From the NCBI RefSeq assembly GCF_009189165.1, contig NZ_CP045118.1:1488001-1552000 (forward strand): 64,000 nucleotides of DNA, read 5' to 3'. Shown in pieces: positions 38,726-49,585 of this stretch. Source of the DNA: Pseudomonas sp. SCB32 (GTDB lineage Bacteria > Pseudomonadota > Gammaproteobacteria > Pseudomonadales > Pseudomonadaceae). A program made the translations under genes and the position numbers. How positions within the stretch are numbered: position 1 is the first letter of the stretch; each line of letters begins with the position of its first letter. The notes beneath the pieces are model-generated. The model did not search any database. It saw only the letters and a program-made list of their open reading frames with translations, and had not been told where the DNA came from.

Positions 38726-38846
38726 GGTCGGGCGCCCAGGGCGCTGCGGGGAAGCAGCGTCGGCAGTTCCTTGCGCGTGCGTTGAGTCCTTGAGGGGGCG
38801 AATCTAGCGATTATCCAGCGCAGGCCAGTGTGATGCCTGTCGCACA

Positions 38847-38875
38847 CGAAAACGCCGGCGAATGGCCGGCGTTCT
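38847..38875 (-). terminator. probable terminator after metG
   Basis: AACGCCGG and CCGGCGTT pair around a seven-base loop just past the metG stop; on the minus strand TTTTCG follows. Confidence 0.6.
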
Positions 38876-38892
38876 CGGGGCGGGTCGCGGAG

Positions 38893-40926
38893 TTACTTGA
38901 CGCGCTGGCCGGGCTTGGCGCCGCTGTCCGGGCTCAGCAGGTAGATCTCTTCACCGCCGGGGCCGGCCGCCAGGACCATGCCTTCGGAGATGCCGAACTT
39001 CATCTTGCGCGGGGCCAGGTTGGCCACGTACAGGGTCAGACGGCCTTCGAGCTGGCTCGGGTCTGGGTAGGCGCTCTTGATGCCGGAGAACACGTTGCGC
39101 TTCTCGTCGCCGATGTCCAGGGACAGGCGCAGCAGCTTGTCGGCGCCCTCGACGAACTCGCACTTCTCGATCAGCGCGATGCGCAGGTCGACGGCGGCGA
39201 AGGCGTCGAAGTTGATCTCCGCGGCCAGCGGGTCCTTGGTCAGTTCGCCGTTGCCGGCGGGCTTGTTGGCGGCGGCGAGGTCTTCCTTGGAGGCTTCGAT
39301 CATGGCTTCAATTTTCGCGGGTTCGATACGGGTCATCAGCGGGTTGAACGGATTCAGTTGGTGGTTGGCCAGCAGCTGCTCGTGGTCGGCCCACTTGAGC
39401 GGGGCGACGTTGAGGAAGGCTTCGGCGGCTTCGGCCAGCTTCGGCAGCACCGGCTTGAGGAAGATCACCAGCTGGCGGAACAGGTTCACGCCCAGGGCGC
39501 AGATGGCCTGCACTTCGTCCTGCTTGCCTTCCTGCTTGTTCAGCGACCAGGGGGCCTTGTCGGCGATCCAGGCGTTGGCCTGGTCAGCCAGGGCCATGAT
39601 TTCGCGCATGGCGCGGCCGAAGTCACGGGCTTCGTAGGCGGCGGCGATGCTCGGGGCGGCACTGCGGAAGGCTTCGGCCAGCTCCGGCGCGGGATTGGCG
39701 TCCACCAGCAGGCCGTTGTTGCCCTTGTGGATGAAACCGGCGCAACGGCTGGCGATGTTGACCACCTTGCCGACTAGGTCGGAGTTGACCTTCTGCACGA
39801 AGTCCTCGAGGTTCAGGTCGAGGTCGTCCACGCCACGGCCCAGCTTCGAGGCGTAGTAGTAGCGCAGGTATTCCGGGTCCAGGTGGTCCAGGTAGGTGCG
39901 CGCCTTGACGAAGGTGCCGCGCGACTTGGACATCTTCTGGCCGTTGACGGTCAGGTAGCCATGCACGTTCACCGCGGTCGGCTTGCGGTAGCCGGCGCCT
40001 TCGAGCATGGCCGGCCAGAACAGCGCGTGGAAGTTGACGATGTCCTTGCCGATGAAATGGTACAGCTCGGCGTCGGAGCCCTGATTCCAGTAGGAATCGA
40101 AGTCCAGCTCCGGGCGACGTGCGCAGAGGTTCTTGAAGCTGGCCATGTAGCCGATCGGCGCGTCCAGCCAGACGTAGAAGTACTTGCCCGGGGCGTCGGG
40201 AATCTCGAAGCCGAAGTAGGGCGCGTCACGGGAGATGTCCCACTCCTGCAGGCCGGAGTCCAGCCACTCGGCGATCTTGTTGGCCACCGAGTCCTGCAGG
40301 GTACCGCTGCGGGTCCACTGCTGCAGCATGGCCTGGAAGTCAGGCAGCTTGAAGAAGTAGTGCAGCGATTCCTTGAGCACCGGAGTGGCGCCGGAGATCG
40401 CCGATTTCGGGTCCTTCAGCTCGGTGGGCGAGTAGGTCGCGCCGCAGGCTTCGCAGTTGTCGCCGTACTGGTCGGCGGTGCCGCACTTGGGGCAGGTGCC
40501 CTTGATGAAGCGGTCGGCCAGGAACATCTGCTTTTCCGGGTCGAAGTACTGCGTCACCGGGCGGGTGGCGATGTGGCCGGCTTCGCGCAGCTTGAGGTAG
40601 ATGGCCGAGGACAGCTCGCGGTTCTCTTCCGAGTGGGTCGAGTGGTAGTTGTCGAAGTCGACCATGAAGTCGGCGAAGTCGGCCATGTGCTCGGCGCGCA
40701 CGCCGTCGATCAGTTGCTCGGAGGTGATGCCTTCGCGCTCGGCGCGCAGCATGATGGCCGAGCCGTGGGCGTCGTCCGCGCACACGTACACCGCCTGGTT
40801 GCCACGCATCTTCTGGAAACGCACCCAGATGTCGGTCTGGATGTATTCCAGCATGTGACCCAGGTGGATCGAACCGTTGGCGTAGGGCAGGGCGCTGGTG
40901 ACGAGAATCTTGCGGGCTTCGGACAT
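38893..40926 (-). CDS. metG: methionyl-tRNA synthetase
   Basis: 677 residues, class I synthetase. HIGH-type [10 protein letters not shown] near residue 14, a zinc knuckle ([18 protein letters not shown]), KMSKS in GQKMSKSRG, the anticodon-binding helical domain and a C-terminal EMAPII/Trbp111-like tRNA-binding domain ([22 protein letters not shown]) are all present. ATG 40926 ([18 protein letters not shown]) gives the family length; an upstream in-frame ATG at 40965 adds 13 unconserved residues. It is divergent from apbC. Confidence 0.97.
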   Translation of the reverse strand: MSEARKILVTSALPYANGSIHLGHMLEYIQTDIWVRFQKMRGNQAVYVCADDAHGSAIMLRAEREGITSEQLIDGVRAEHMADFADFMVDFDNYHSTHSEENRELSSAIYLKLREAGHIATRPVTQYFDPEKQMFLADRFIKGTCPKCGTADQYGDNCEACGATYSPTELKDPKSAISGATPVLKESLHYFFKLPDFQAMLQQWTRSGTLQDSVANKIAEWLDSGLQEWDISRDAPYFGFEIPDAPGKYFYVWLDAPIGYMASFKNLCARRPELDFDSYWNQGSDAELYHFIGKDIVNFHALFWPAMLEGAGYRKPTAVNVHGYLTVNGQKMSKSRGTFVKARTYLDHLDPEYLRYYYASKLGRGVDDLDLNLEDFVQKVNSDLVGKVVNIASRCAGFIHKGNNGLLVDANPAPELAEAFRSAAPSIAAAYEARDFGRAMREIMALADQANAWIADKAPWSLNKQEGKQDEVQAICALGVNLFRQLVIFLKPVLPKLAEAAEAFLNVAPLKWADHEQLLANHQLNPFNPLMTRIEPAKIEAMIEASKEDLAAANKPAGNGELTKDPLAAEINFDAFAAVDLRIALIEKCEFVEGADKLLRLSLDIGDEKRNVFSGIKSAYPDPSQLEGRLTLYVANLAPRKMKFGISEGMVLAAGPGGEEIYLLSPDSGAKPGQRVK

Positions 40927-41050
40927 GATGATCGGCCGTGACGGAAAAACGAGGGAAGTCGGCAACTATATAGGGACGTGGCTGATTTTTCACCCGTGTG
41001 CCGCTTGGCTGTAAGGGTGGATGCCTCTGCGGCACATGGGCGCAGGGCTG

Positions 41051-41112
41051 TTCGCGAGCAAGCTCGCTCCTGCGAAGAGCATGCCCCCTGTAGGAGCGAG
41101 CTTGCTCGCGAA
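41051..41112. repeat. palindromic repeat, TAGGAGCGAGCTTGCTCGCG family
   Basis: TTCGCGAGCAAGCTCGCTCC at 41051 and GGAGCGAGCTTGCTCGCGAA ending at 41112 are perfect inverted arms of 20 bases around a 22-base centre. It lies in the 276-bp metG/apbC divergent gap. The unit is a very common dispersed palindrome in Pseudomonas genomes. Confidence 0.8.
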
Positions 41113-41202
41113 CCCGGTTTACCACCGATGATGCCAAGCAAGGCGGCGGCGAGAGGCGTAATATGCCCGCCTATTCTGCTCAGTCTTTCATCGGGAGTAC
41201 CC

Positions 41203-42297
41203 ATGGGCGCCGTCAACCGAGCCACGGTGGAAAACCTTCTCCGCCAGATCAACGACCCTCACACCGGCCAGAACCTGATGGACGCCGGCTACCTGCGCGA
41301 GCTGGATATCCAGGGTGGGCGCGTCTCGCTGACCCTGGAGCTGGGCTACGCGGCGGGCCTGTTCAAGAACGGCCTGGCGCAGACCGTGCAGATGGCCCTG
41401 GAAGCGCTGGACGGCGTCGACTCGGCTCAGGTCAAGGTGGAAACCCACATCGCCGCGCACAAGGCCCAGGCCCAGGTGCCGGGCATGAGCAACGTCAAGA
41501 ACATCATCGCCGTGGCTTCCGGCAAGGGCGGCGTGGGCAAGTCCACCACCGCTGCGAACCTCGCTCTGGCACTGGCCCGCGAAGGTGCCAAGGTCGGCAT
41601 CCTCGATGCCGACATCTATGGCCCGAGCCAGGGCATCATGTTCGGAATCCCCGAAGGCACCCGGCCGAAGATCCGCGACCAGAAGTGGTTCATCCCGCTG
41701 GAGTCCCACGGCGTCGAGGTCATGTCCATGGCCTTCCTCACCGACGACAACACCCCGGTGGTCTGGCGCGGCCCGATGGTTTCCGGCGCGCTGATCCAGC
41801 TGATCACCCAGACCGCCTGGAACGACCTGGATTACCTGGTCATCGACATGCCGCCGGGCACCGGCGACATCCAGCTGACCCTGGCGCAGAAAGTCCCGGT
41901 GGCCGGCTCGGTGATCGTCACTACCCCGCAGGACCTGGCCCTGCTCGACGCCAAGAAAGGTGTGGAGATGTTCCGCAAGGTCAACATCCCGGTGCTGGGC
42001 GTGGTGGAGAACATGGCGGTGCACATCTGCTCCAACTGCGGCCATGCCGAGCACCTGTTCGGCGAAGGCGGCGGCGAGAAGCTGGCGGCGCAGTACGGCG
42101 TGGAGCTGCTGGCCTCGCTGCCGCTGTCGATGGCCATCCGCATGCAGGCCGATGGCGGCAAGCCCACGGTGGTTGCCGACCCGGAAAGCCAGCTGGCGAT
42201 GATCTACCAGGAAATGGCCCGCTGCGTGGGCGCGCGCATCGCCCTGAGCGAGAAGGCCGCTCCGGCCATGCCGAACATCTCGATCAGCGACGACTGA
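41203..42297 (+). CDS. apbC: iron-sulfur cluster carrier protein ApbC (Mrp/NBP35 type)
   Basis: 364 residues: an N-terminal DUF59/MIP18-like domain (VENLLRQINDPHTGQNLMDAG), then a P-loop NTPase with the deviant Walker A SGKGGVGKSTT and IVTTPQDLALLDAKKG, and the CxxC pair HICSNCGHAEHLFGEGGG that binds a transferable 4Fe-4S cluster between subunits. ATG 41203 (MGAVNRATVEN) follows GGGAG. Located divergently from metG as in many gammaproteobacteria. Confidence 0.95.
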   Translation: MGAVNRATVENLLRQINDPHTGQNLMDAGYLRELDIQGGRVSLTLELGYAAGLFKNGLAQTVQMALEALDGVDSAQVKVETHIAAHKAQAQVPGMSNVKNIIAVASGKGGVGKSTTAANLALALAREGAKVGILDADIYGPSQGIMFGIPEGTRPKIRDQKWFIPLESHGVEVMSMAFLTDDNTPVVWRGPMVSGALIQLITQTAWNDLDYLVIDMPPGTGDIQLTLAQKVPVAGSVIVTTPQDLALLDAKKGVEMFRKVNIPVLGVVENMAVHICSNCGHAEHLFGEGGGEKLAAQYGVELLASLPLSMAIRMQADGGKPTVVADPESQLAMIYQEMARCVGARIALSEKAAPAMPNISISDD

Positions 42298-42417
42298 CGG
42301 CTGTCGAGCTCCCGGATTGTGGGAGCGACAACCCACCGCCCGGCGCGCCCCTTTGCCGGGCGGTGCGCCTGCCGGTAAGATTCGCGTTTCTTTTTCAACA
42401 GCTACGGGACGCCCGCC

Positions 42418-42984
42418 ATGACCATCAAATCGGACAAGTGGATTCGCCGCATGGCTCTGGAGCACGGCATGATCGAGCCGTTCGTCGAGCGCCAGATTCG
42501 CGGTGCCGATGACAGCCGGGTGATCTCCTACGGTGTCTCCAGCTACGGCTACGACGTGCGCTGCGCCGCCGAATTCAAGGTATTCACCAACATCCATTCG
42601 GCCGTGGTCGACCCGAAGAACTTCGACGAGAAGAGCTTCGTGGACATCAACAGCGACGTCTGCATCATTCCGCCGAACTCCTTCGCCCTGGCCCGTACCG
42701 TCGAGTACTTCCGCATCCCGCGCGACGTGCTGACCATCTGCCTGGGCAAGAGCACCTACGCGCGCTGCGGCATCATCGTCAACGTCACCCCGCTGGAACC
42801 GGAGTGGGAAGGCCACGTGACCCTGGAGTTCTCCAACACCACCAACCTGCCGGCGAAGATCTACGCCCATGAAGGCGTGGCGCAGATGCTGTTCCTGCAG
42901 TCGGACGAGGCTTGCGAAGTGTCGTACAAGGACCGTGGTGGCAAGTATCAGGGCCAGAGGGGCGTGACCCTGCCGAAGGCCTGA
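42418..42984 (+). CDS. dcd: dCTP deaminase
   Basis: 188 residues. It deaminates dCTP to dUTP for thymidylate synthesis. Conserved features are [33 protein letters not shown] (broken into its two motifs GKSTYARCG and [14 protein letters not shown]) with the catalytic glutamate, and the C-terminal [17 protein letters not shown] nucleotide clamp. ATG 42418 is preceded by a weak GGGACG. Terminator at 43001. Confidence 0.97.
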   Translation: MTIKSDKWIRRMALEHGMIEPFVERQIRGADDSRVISYGVSSYGYDVRCAAEFKVFTNIHSAVVDPKNFDEKSFVDINSDVCIIPPNSFALARTVEYFRIPRDVLTICLGKSTYARCGIIVNVTPLEPEWEGHVTLEFSNTTNLPAKIYAHEGVAQMLFLQSDEACEVSYKDRGGKYQGQRGVTLPKA

Positions 42985-43000
42985 TCCTTCTGCTATGAGC

Positions 43001-43029
43001 AAAAAAACCGGGCTCGGGCCCGGTTTTTT
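43001..43029 (+). terminator. intrinsic terminator after dcd
   Basis: AAAAAAACCGGGCtcGGGCCCGGTTTTTTG: strong short stem with flanking A and T runs. Confidence 0.85.
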
Positions 43030-43084
43030 GTTGCCTGTGATTGGTTCCGGGAATCACATTCCCCAGTCCTGGCAGGCCGGTGAT

Positions 43085-43108
43085 CGTAGGGGCGGACTCC
43101 GTCCGCGA
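43085..43108. repeat. partial GTAGGxGCGGAC palindromic repeat
   Basis: CGTAGGGGCGGACTCCGTCCGCGATG is one arm of the family seen complete at 21971-22040; the second arm is decayed (a GCTCCTAC occurs at 43143). The 251-bp gap from dcd to the ABC genes otherwise holds only the dcd terminator. Confidence 0.6.
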
Positions 43109-43235
43109 TGTTCCTGCGCTCGGGCCATCGCAGGCATGGCCAGCTCCTACGGTCCTTCGTCACCCCGTAGCCTCTGAGTCGCTTGCGACTCTTGTAGGGA
43201 CTGCCGACCGGATCGCGGATACCAGAGCGTGGCGG

Positions 43236-44000
<765 letters not shown>

Positions 44001-44050
44001 GCGGGCCTCAGGAGTGCGGTACGGGGGCGGCGTCGAGTGCGGTGCGGGGC

Positions 44051-44764
44051 TTAGCCATGGCTGGGACCCAGGAAGGCCAGCCAGCGCCGCTCGGCCAGGC
44101 GGAACAGTCCGACCAGGGTGAAGGAGGTCACCAGGTAGAGCATCGCGGCGATGCCGAAGGACTGGAAGGACAGGAAGGTCGCGGCGTTGGCGTCGCGGGC
44201 GATCTTCATCATGTCTGGCACGGTGGCGGTGAAGGCCACGGTGGTGGAGTGCAGCATGAGGATCACTTCGTTGCTGTAGTACGGCAGCGCGCGGCGCAGC
44301 GCCGAGGGCATGATCACGTAGCGGTACAGCCGCCAGCCGCTCAGGCCGTAGGCGTGCGCTGCCTCGACTTCGCCGTGGGCGATGTTGCGGATGGCGCCGG
44401 CGAAGATTTCCGTGGTGTAGGCGCAGGTGTTCAGGGCGAAGGCCAGCAGGGTGCAGTTCAGGCCGTTGCGGAAGAAGGCGTCGAGCACCGGTTGTTCGCG
44501 TACCGCCGCCAGGCTGTAGATGCCCGTGTAGCAGACCAGCAGCTGGATATACAGCGGCGTGCCGCGGAACACGTAGGTGTAGAACTGCACCGGCCAGCGC
44601 GCCAGCGGGTTGCGCGAGACGCGGGCGATGGACAGGGGAATGGCGAAGGTGAAGCCGAAGGCGATGGACACCACCAGCAGCCAGAGCGTCATGGCCAGGC
44701 CAGTGATGTGATAGCCGTCGGTCCAGAGGAAGGCTTTGCCGTATTGCTGCAGCAACTCGATCAT
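44051..44764 (-). CDS. polar amino acid ABC transporter permease (HisM/AotM type)
   Basis: 237 residues with about five membrane segments. The EAA loop is GEVEAAHAYGLSGWRLYRYVIMPSALR, the contact point for the ATPase. FRGTPLYIQLLVCYTG is the family signature at the membrane entry. It pairs with the neighbouring permease to form the heterodimeric channel. Its ATG overlaps the stop of the other permease by four bases. Confidence 0.92.
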   Translation of the reverse strand: MIELLQQYGKAFLWTDGYHITGLAMTLWLLVVSIAFGFTFAIPLSIARVSRNPLARWPVQFYTYVFRGTPLYIQLLVCYTGIYSLAAVREQPVLDAFFRNGLNCTLLAFALNTCAYTTEIFAGAIRNIAHGEVEAAHAYGLSGWRLYRYVIMPSALRRALPYYSNEVILMLHSTTVAFTATVPDMMKIARDANAATFLSFQSFGIAAMLYLVTSFTLVGLFRLAERRWLAFLGPSHG

Positions 44765-45474
44765 CGCAGGGCCTCGCGCACGCCGATGGCATAACGGCGC
44801 TCAAGGGCGTTGAGCACGAAGTTGGACAGGGTGGTGAAGGCCAGGTAGATCAATGCGGCCACGATCAGGAAGAAGAACAGCCGGTAGCTGCTCTTGCCGG
44901 CGTCCTGCGCGGCGCGGACCACGTCGGACAGGCCGATGATGGAGACCAGCGCGGTGGACTTGATCAGCACCATCCAGTTGTTGCCCAGCCCTGGCAGGGC
45001 GAAGCGCATCAACTGCGGGAAGAGCACGAAGCGGAAACGCTGTGCCCGGCTCAGGCCATAGGCGCTGGCCGCTTCCAGCTGGCCGCGCGGCACCGCGAGG
45101 ATGGCGCCGCGGAAGGTTTCGGTGAAGTAGGCGCCGTAGATGAAGCCCAGGGTGATGATGCCGGCGCTGAAGGGGTCGATCTCGATGTACTCCCAACCCA
45201 TGTAGTCGGTGAGATCGGCCAGCCAGGTCTGCAGGCTGTAGAAGATCAGCAGCATCAGCACCAGGTCGGGTACGCCGCGGATCAGCGTGGTGTACAGGGT
45301 GGCCGGGATGCGCAGCAGTTTGCTGCCGGAGAGCTTGGCGCTGGCGCCGATCAGGCCGAGCAGGACCGACAGCAGCAATGAGCAGATCGACAGTTTGACG
45401 GTCATCCAGGTGCCATCCAGCAGGATTGACCCGTAGCCCTTGAGACTGATGGATTCGAGGATTTCCTGGAGCAT
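44761..45474 (-). CDS. polar amino acid ABC transporter permease (HisQ/AotQ type)
   Basis: 237 residues with about five membrane segments. The EAA loop GQLEAASAYGLSRAQRFRFVLFPQLMR and the signature LIRGVPDLVLMLLIFY match HisQ-type permeases. Translation is coupled to the next permease gene through an ATGA overlap. 77 bp separate it from the binding-protein gene, and a short GC stem (CGGGGCGGGC region, 45510-45540) in between may lower its expression. Confidence 0.92.
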   Translation of the reverse strand: MLQEILESISLKGYGSILLDGTWMTVKLSICSLLLSVLLGLIGASAKLSGSKLLRIPATLYTTLIRGVPDLVLMLLIFYSLQTWLADLTDYMGWEYIEIDPFSAGIITLGFIYGAYFTETFRGAILAVPRGQLEAASAYGLSRAQRFRFVLFPQLMRFALPGLGNNWMVLIKSTALVSIIGLSDVVRAAQDAGKSSYRLFFFLIVAALIYLAFTTLSNFVLNALERRYAIGVREALR

Positions 45475-45551
45475 GCGCTGAGCGCTCCCGTGATGCGGAC
45501 GTTGCCGTAACGGGCCCGCCCCGACCGCAGGGGCGGGCGTGCTGGGGTGGA

Positions 45552-46331
45552 TCAGTCGTGGTAGATGTCGAGGTCGCCGAAGTATTTCTTCTGCAGCTTG
45601 TCGTAGGTGCCGTCGGCGTGGATGGCCTTGATGCCCTTGTTCAGCATCTCGCGTAGCTCATCGTTGCCCTTGCGCACGCCGATGGCGATGTCCGCCGGCA
45701 TCAGCGGGTCGTGCACCGGCTTGCTGATCTCGAAGGCCTTGCCCTGGTCGGTGGTGAGGAAGCCCTGTTCGGCCTGCAGCATGTCCTGCAGCGAGGCGTC
45801 GAGGCGACCGGAGACCAGGTCGGAGTAAACCTGATCCTGGTTCTGGTAACTCTTCACGTTGACCCCGGCCGGTTCCAGCTTGGTCTTGGCGAAGGTCTCC
45901 TGGATGGTGCCTTGCTCCACGCCTACGGTCTTGCCCTTGAGCGAGTCGGCGGTGGCCTGAAGGCCACCGCCCTTCTTGCTGATCATCGCCGAGGGGCCGG
46001 TGAAGAGTTTCTCGGTGAAGTCGATTTCCTTCTTGCGTGCCTCGGTGACTGTCATCGAGGAGATCACGCCGTCGAATTTGCGCGCTTTCAGGCCCGGGAT
46101 CATGCCGTCGAAGTCGTTGGGCATCCACACGCACTTGACCTTCAGGTGCTCGCAGATGGCGTTGCCCAGGTCAATGTCGAAGCCGACCAGGCTACCGTCC
46201 GGGGCTTTGGACTCGAAGGGTGCGTAGGAAGGGTCGGTGGCGAAGCGGATCTCTTTCCACTCCTTGGCTTGCAGGGCGCCGGCGCTGGCCATCAGGACCA
46301 GGGCGGAGAGGGTCAACCAGGCTTTTTTCAT
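45552..46331 (-). CDS. lysine/arginine/ornithine- or histidine-type periplasmic binding protein
   Basis: 259 residues. Signal peptide MKKAWLTLSALVLMASAGALQA, then the mature KEWKEIRFATDPSYAPFESKAPDG (given in part) with GFDIDLGNAICEHL, the substrate-binding LAO/HisJ fold. SSMTVTEARKKEIDFTEKL is the conserved ligand loop. The ligand (Arg, Lys, Orn or His) cannot be fixed by eye. First gene of the transporter operon. Confidence 0.93.
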   Translation of the reverse strand: MKKAWLTLSALVLMASAGALQAKEWKEIRFATDPSYAPFESKAPDGSLVGFDIDLGNAICEHLKVKCVWMPNDFDGMIPGLKARKFDGVISSMTVTEARKKEIDFTEKLFTGPSAMISKKGGGLQATADSLKGKTVGVEQGTIQETFAKTKLEPAGVNVKSYQNQDQVYSDLVSGRLDASLQDMLQAEQGFLTTDQGKAFEISKPVHDPLMPADIAIGVRKGNDELREMLNKGIKAIHADGTYDKLQKKYFGDLDIYHD

Positions 46332-46667
46332 CGAATGGAATCCTTTGAGGTTGGTCGAGCAGGCGGAATGAACGGGAACACCTGTGCAACAGCGCAAGGA
46401 CAGCAATTTTCGAACCAGACTTGGGGCCGCGAACGCCAGCGATAGGAAAAGGACGACGGACGCGCTCCTGCAAAAGGTATAGCAGCGGCAACCCCGCCGT
46501 GCGCACCCGGTTGGGGCAAGGGAGTGAGGCGTCGGGTAACAGAGTGGTGCGCGGGTGGGGAAACGGACGGGAAAAAAGAAAGGCACCCGAAGGTGCCTGA
46601 AAATGATCATGGAGTAAGTCGACAGTTAGGAGTCGACGCGGCGCGCGAAAGTTCCCGCGCCGGCGGA
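46332..46667 (-). other. 336-bp intergenic region between quiP and binding-protein gene
   Basis: The upstream part holds the quiP terminator (46572-46598). The rest should carry the transporter operon promoter and leader. An open frame continues upstream of the binding-protein start but has no conserved features. No repeat, RNA gene or clear operator was seen. Confidence 0.6.
46572..46598 (-). terminator. intrinsic terminator after quiP
   Basis: On the minus strand AGGCACCttcgGGTGCCT is followed by TTCTTTTTTCCC, a typical stem with UUCG-type loop and T-tract. Confidence 0.85.
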
Positions 46668-49208
46668 TTATTTTTGCGGGATCAACGTCAGGCGCTTGGT
46701 GCCGTATACCCGATCGAGGTTCTGCGACTGGAAGGGGAAGCTCATGTAGTTGCCCTTCAGCCAGGCATCGATGCCGTCGGCATAGTGCGGGCTGGCCGGG
46801 TTGCCGGACTGGCCGCTGCTGTTGACGCCGATCATCGGCTCGCTCTGACCGAAGTCGACGACGATGCGCATCGCCGGGATCAGCCAGGTGTCGAAGTCCT
46901 GTCCCCAGTGGTACGCCGAGACGTTCAGCGTCGTGTGATCGCCGCCGGCCGGGTACGGACCACGGTCCAGGTAGCCCTTGATCGCGCTCAGGCTGGCACG
47001 CTCGCTGGCACTCAGGTTCGGCGCCATCTTGGTGCTGTCGCTGACCCACTCGTAGGTGTGCAGCTTGCCCCACTGCCAGGCATTGCGGTCGCTGCCCATC
47101 TTCTGCTCGCAGAAGGCGGTGGCGGCGGCCAGGCTGCGGGCGAGGATGGTCGGCTTGTCTTCCTTCTGTGGGGTACGGATGTCGTCCCAGAACGGGCTGT
47201 CGTCGCGCCCCAGCAGGTGGTCGGCCTGGGCCGAGTAGGAGAGGTTGGCGTTCTCCACGAAGGCCTTCCAGGCCGGGCTGTCTTCCGGGCCTAGTTCGTC
47301 GAGGAAGATCTGCTTGGTGCTTTCCTGCAGGAACGCCTCGTACAGGGCCGCGTCGGAGGACGTGGCGGAGAGCTTGCCGTCGAACGCCATGATCCGGTCG
47401 AGCGCTTCGCGGGCACGGGCACGCTGGTCGGCGGGCAGGGCGTCGATGGCCTGCTTCAGCGGTTGCGTCATGCCCGGCGCGTCCAGCATCGCCTGCAGCT
47501 TGCCGGCGAAGGTCGTGGTCTGGTCGTACTGCATGGCGATCATGCTGCGGTAGTCGTGGCTCTTGCTGGCGCTGGCGAGCTGGGCGATGCGCTCGTAGCG
47601 CTCCGGGTAGTACCAGGAGCTGGACAGCTGCGCGCCGTAGCCTGGCGGCACGGTCCGGTGGTTGGCGGTGCCCAGCCAGCCCTGCGCCGGGTCCTGGTCG
47701 GACGGGTGCAGGATCGGATCGGCGTAGCCATCCCAGTCGTAGCGGCCGTCCCAGCCGGGCGAGGGCAGCAGGCCGCGGCCTTCCTTGCGGTTGGGGAAGC
47801 GCCCGGTGACCTGCCAGCCGATGTGCTTCTCGTCGGCGAACACGATGTTCAGCGCCATGGCCCGGACGTCGCGGGTGGCGTCGAAAGCCTGCTCGACGTT
47901 CTTCGCGCGGGACAGGTCGAAGAAGGCATCGAGGGTGCGGTCGGACTCGCCCTGGATGCTCTTGTAGGCGATGCCATAGCCGCTGGACAGCGGCAGCGGC
48001 TGCAGATCGTGCTTGCGCTCGCCCAGGGCGCTGTTGAGCAGCGGGCCGTGGCGGGTTTCGTAGATGGTTTCGCGGACCGGACTCTGGCCCTTGACGAAGA
48101 AGGTCTCGTTGCGTTCGGTGGCTGGTTTCCACTGGCCGTCGGCGAGGTAGTAGAGCTTGCTGCCCTGGCGCTTCACCTGCTCCAGGAAGAGGTCCTGGTT
48201 GTCGCCCATGACCATGGTCATGCCCCAGGCCAGCTTGCCGTTGAAGCCGGCGACCACGCCCGGTACGCCAGCGATGGAGACGCCAGCGGCGCTGAATTTC
48301 GGCGAGCGGATCTGCACGTAGTTCCACACCGAAGGCATGGACAGTGGCAGGTGGGTGTCATTGGCCAGGATGCTCTTGCCGCTGCGACTGCGCTGCGGGG
48401 CGATGGCCCAGTTGTTGGAGGCGGCGACGCCCATCATCTGCAGTGCGGCGACCTGGCCGGCGGCGCGGTCCAAGGCGTCGAGGCCGGCGATCCTGCCGTC
48501 CAGGCGCAGGCCCTTGAGCTTCTCGGCTTCATCGAAGGGCAGCGGCTCGTCCGGGTAGATCGGCGTCAGCCAGGGCAGCTTGTCGGCGCCGACTTTCTGC
48601 GCGATGACCAGCGAGGCGATCTCTTCCTGCAGGTTCACTGCCAGGCCGAAGTTCAGCAGGCTGAAGACCAGAGCGGAGTCTTCCGGCTTCCAGTACTCGG
48701 GGTGGTAGCCCGATTCGGCGAGGTCCATCGGCAGCTTGTCGCGGTAGCGGTACAGGTAGGCGTTGACGCCGCGCGCATAGGTCTCGAAGAAGCGCTTGAG
48801 GCGCGGCGAGGCGCCGGCGTAGAGCGCATCCGCGGCCTTCTTCAGGTTCACCGTGCGCATGAAACGGTCGGTTTCCAGCGCGCCGGGGCCGACCATTTCC
48901 GACAACCTCCCCTGAGCCATCAGGCGCAGGCCGACCATCTGGCTTATACGGTCGCTTGCGTGCACATAGCCCAGGGTGAACAGCGCGTCGTGGAAGTTGC
49001 TGCTCTCGATCAGCGGCATTCCCAGGCTGTTGCGGCGGACCGATACGTTGTCCGCCAGGCCCTTGATCGGCTGCACGCCGGTGGTCGGCGTCACGCTGTC
49101 GGCGTAGTGGTCGTTCAGCCAGCTCTGGCAGCCGGCAAGGCTGACGGCGGCGCTTAAGGTGGCGGCAAGGCCGAAGCTGGGAAGCCGGCGGAAGGCTCGC
49201 GGGGCCAT
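46668..49208 (-). CDS. quiP: acyl-homoserine lactone acylase QuiP (Ntn-hydrolase, penicillin-acylase family)
   Basis: 846 residues from ATG 49208, which has AGGAG nine bases upstream (GTG 49226 is the in-frame alternative). The precursor has a signal sequence, an alpha chain, a spacer, and the beta chain starting at S264 in [12 protein letters not shown], the autoprocessing and catalytic serine. [11 protein letters not shown] and [16 protein letters not shown] are conserved. It should cleave the acyl chain of long-chain AHL signals, as known for P. aeruginosa QuiP, to which it is very similar. The signal region ends VSLAGC, a lipobox with C27, suggesting lipid anchoring. Confidence 0.93.
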   Translation of the reverse strand: MAPRAFRRLPSFGLAATLSAAVSLAGCQSWLNDHYADSVTPTTGVQPIKGLADNVSVRRNSLGMPLIESSNFHDALFTLGYVHASDRISQMVGLRLMAQGRLSEMVGPGALETDRFMRTVNLKKAADALYAGASPRLKRFFETYARGVNAYLYRYRDKLPMDLAESGYHPEYWKPEDSALVFSLLNFGLAVNLQEEIASLVIAQKVGADKLPWLTPIYPDEPLPFDEAEKLKGLRLDGRIAGLDALDRAAGQVAALQMMGVAASNNWAIAPQRSRSGKSILANDTHLPLSMPSVWNYVQIRSPKFSAAGVSIAGVPGVVAGFNGKLAWGMTMVMGDNQDLFLEQVKRQGSKLYYLADGQWKPATERNETFFVKGQSPVRETIYETRHGPLLNSALGERKHDLQPLPLSSGYGIAYKSIQGESDRTLDAFFDLSRAKNVEQAFDATRDVRAMALNIVFADEKHIGWQVTGRFPNRKEGRGLLPSPGWDGRYDWDGYADPILHPSDQDPAQGWLGTANHRTVPPGYGAQLSSSWYYPERYERIAQLASASKSHDYRSMIAMQYDQTTTFAGKLQAMLDAPGMTQPLKQAIDALPADQRARAREALDRIMAFDGKLSATSSDAALYEAFLQESTKQIFLDELGPEDSPAWKAFVENANLSYSAQADHLLGRDDSPFWDDIRTPQKEDKPTILARSLAAATAFCEQKMGSDRNAWQWGKLHTYEWVSDSTKMAPNLSASERASLSAIKGYLDRGPYPAGGDHTTLNVSAYHWGQDFDTWLIPAMRIVVDFGQSEPMIGVNSSGQSGNPASPHYADGIDAWLKGNYMSFPFQSQNLDRVYGTKRLTLIPQK

Positions 49209-49331
49209 GAAGATGTGCTCCTGCACGAAAGGGGTCGCGGGAAAGGCGCTACGTTAGTGAGGCGGTGATGACCGCGCAAGCCACGCGCGGCGGGATTTGC
49301 GGCTGCCGATGGATAGTTTGGTCGGATAGCA

Positions 49332-49356
49332 GAAGGCCCGCACTGGGCGGGCCTTC
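49332..49356 (-). terminator. hairpin after SEC-C gene
   Basis: GAAGGCCCGC and GCGGGCCTTC pair around a short loop, 20 bp past the stop of the SEC-C gene. The T-tract is weak. Confidence 0.6.
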
Positions 49357-49376
49357 TCAGGTGCTCGGTACCGGGA

Positions 49377-49577
49377 TCAGGCGCCGTGGCACTTCTTGTA
49401 CTTGCTGCCGCTGCCGCAAGGGCAGGGGTCGTTGCGACCGACGTCCTTGAGCGGGTTACGCACCGGCTCGTGGCTGTGGTTGCAGTGCGGGCCGTGCACG
49501 TGGCCATGGTCATGGTGGTGGTCATGATCATGGTCGTGGTTGCAGTTCGGACCGTGTACGTGGGGTTCCTGGCTCAT
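49377..49577 (-). CDS. His-rich small protein with SEC-C zinc-binding motif
   Basis: 66 residues. The N-terminal half is a histidine/aspartate run with repeated HGPNCNH/HGPHCNH units and many HD dipeptides. The C-terminal end is a SEC-C motif, [20 protein letters not shown], as at the tail of SecA, where it binds zinc. A zinc or nickel buffering/chaperone role is plausible but unproven. ATG 49577 is preferred; GTG 49589 overlaps the previous gene's stop. It is coupled to the LEA-2 gene. Confidence 0.82.
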   Translation of the reverse strand: MSQEPHVHGPNCNHDHDHDHHHDHGHVHGPHCNHSHEPVRNPLKDVGRNDPCPCGSGSKYKKCHGA

Positions 49578-49585
49578 GGTGACGC

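Noticed and set aside
40978..41202. Longer N-terminus for apbC beginning at 40978
   Set aside because: The extension crosses a REP palindrome and the metG promoter, and has no similarity to the family; ATG 41203 has GGGAG.
49440..49565. Repeated short CAT/GTG-rich units resembling a CRISPR-like array
   Set aside because: They encode the histidine/aspartate run of the SEC-C protein; there are no fixed repeats with unique spacers.
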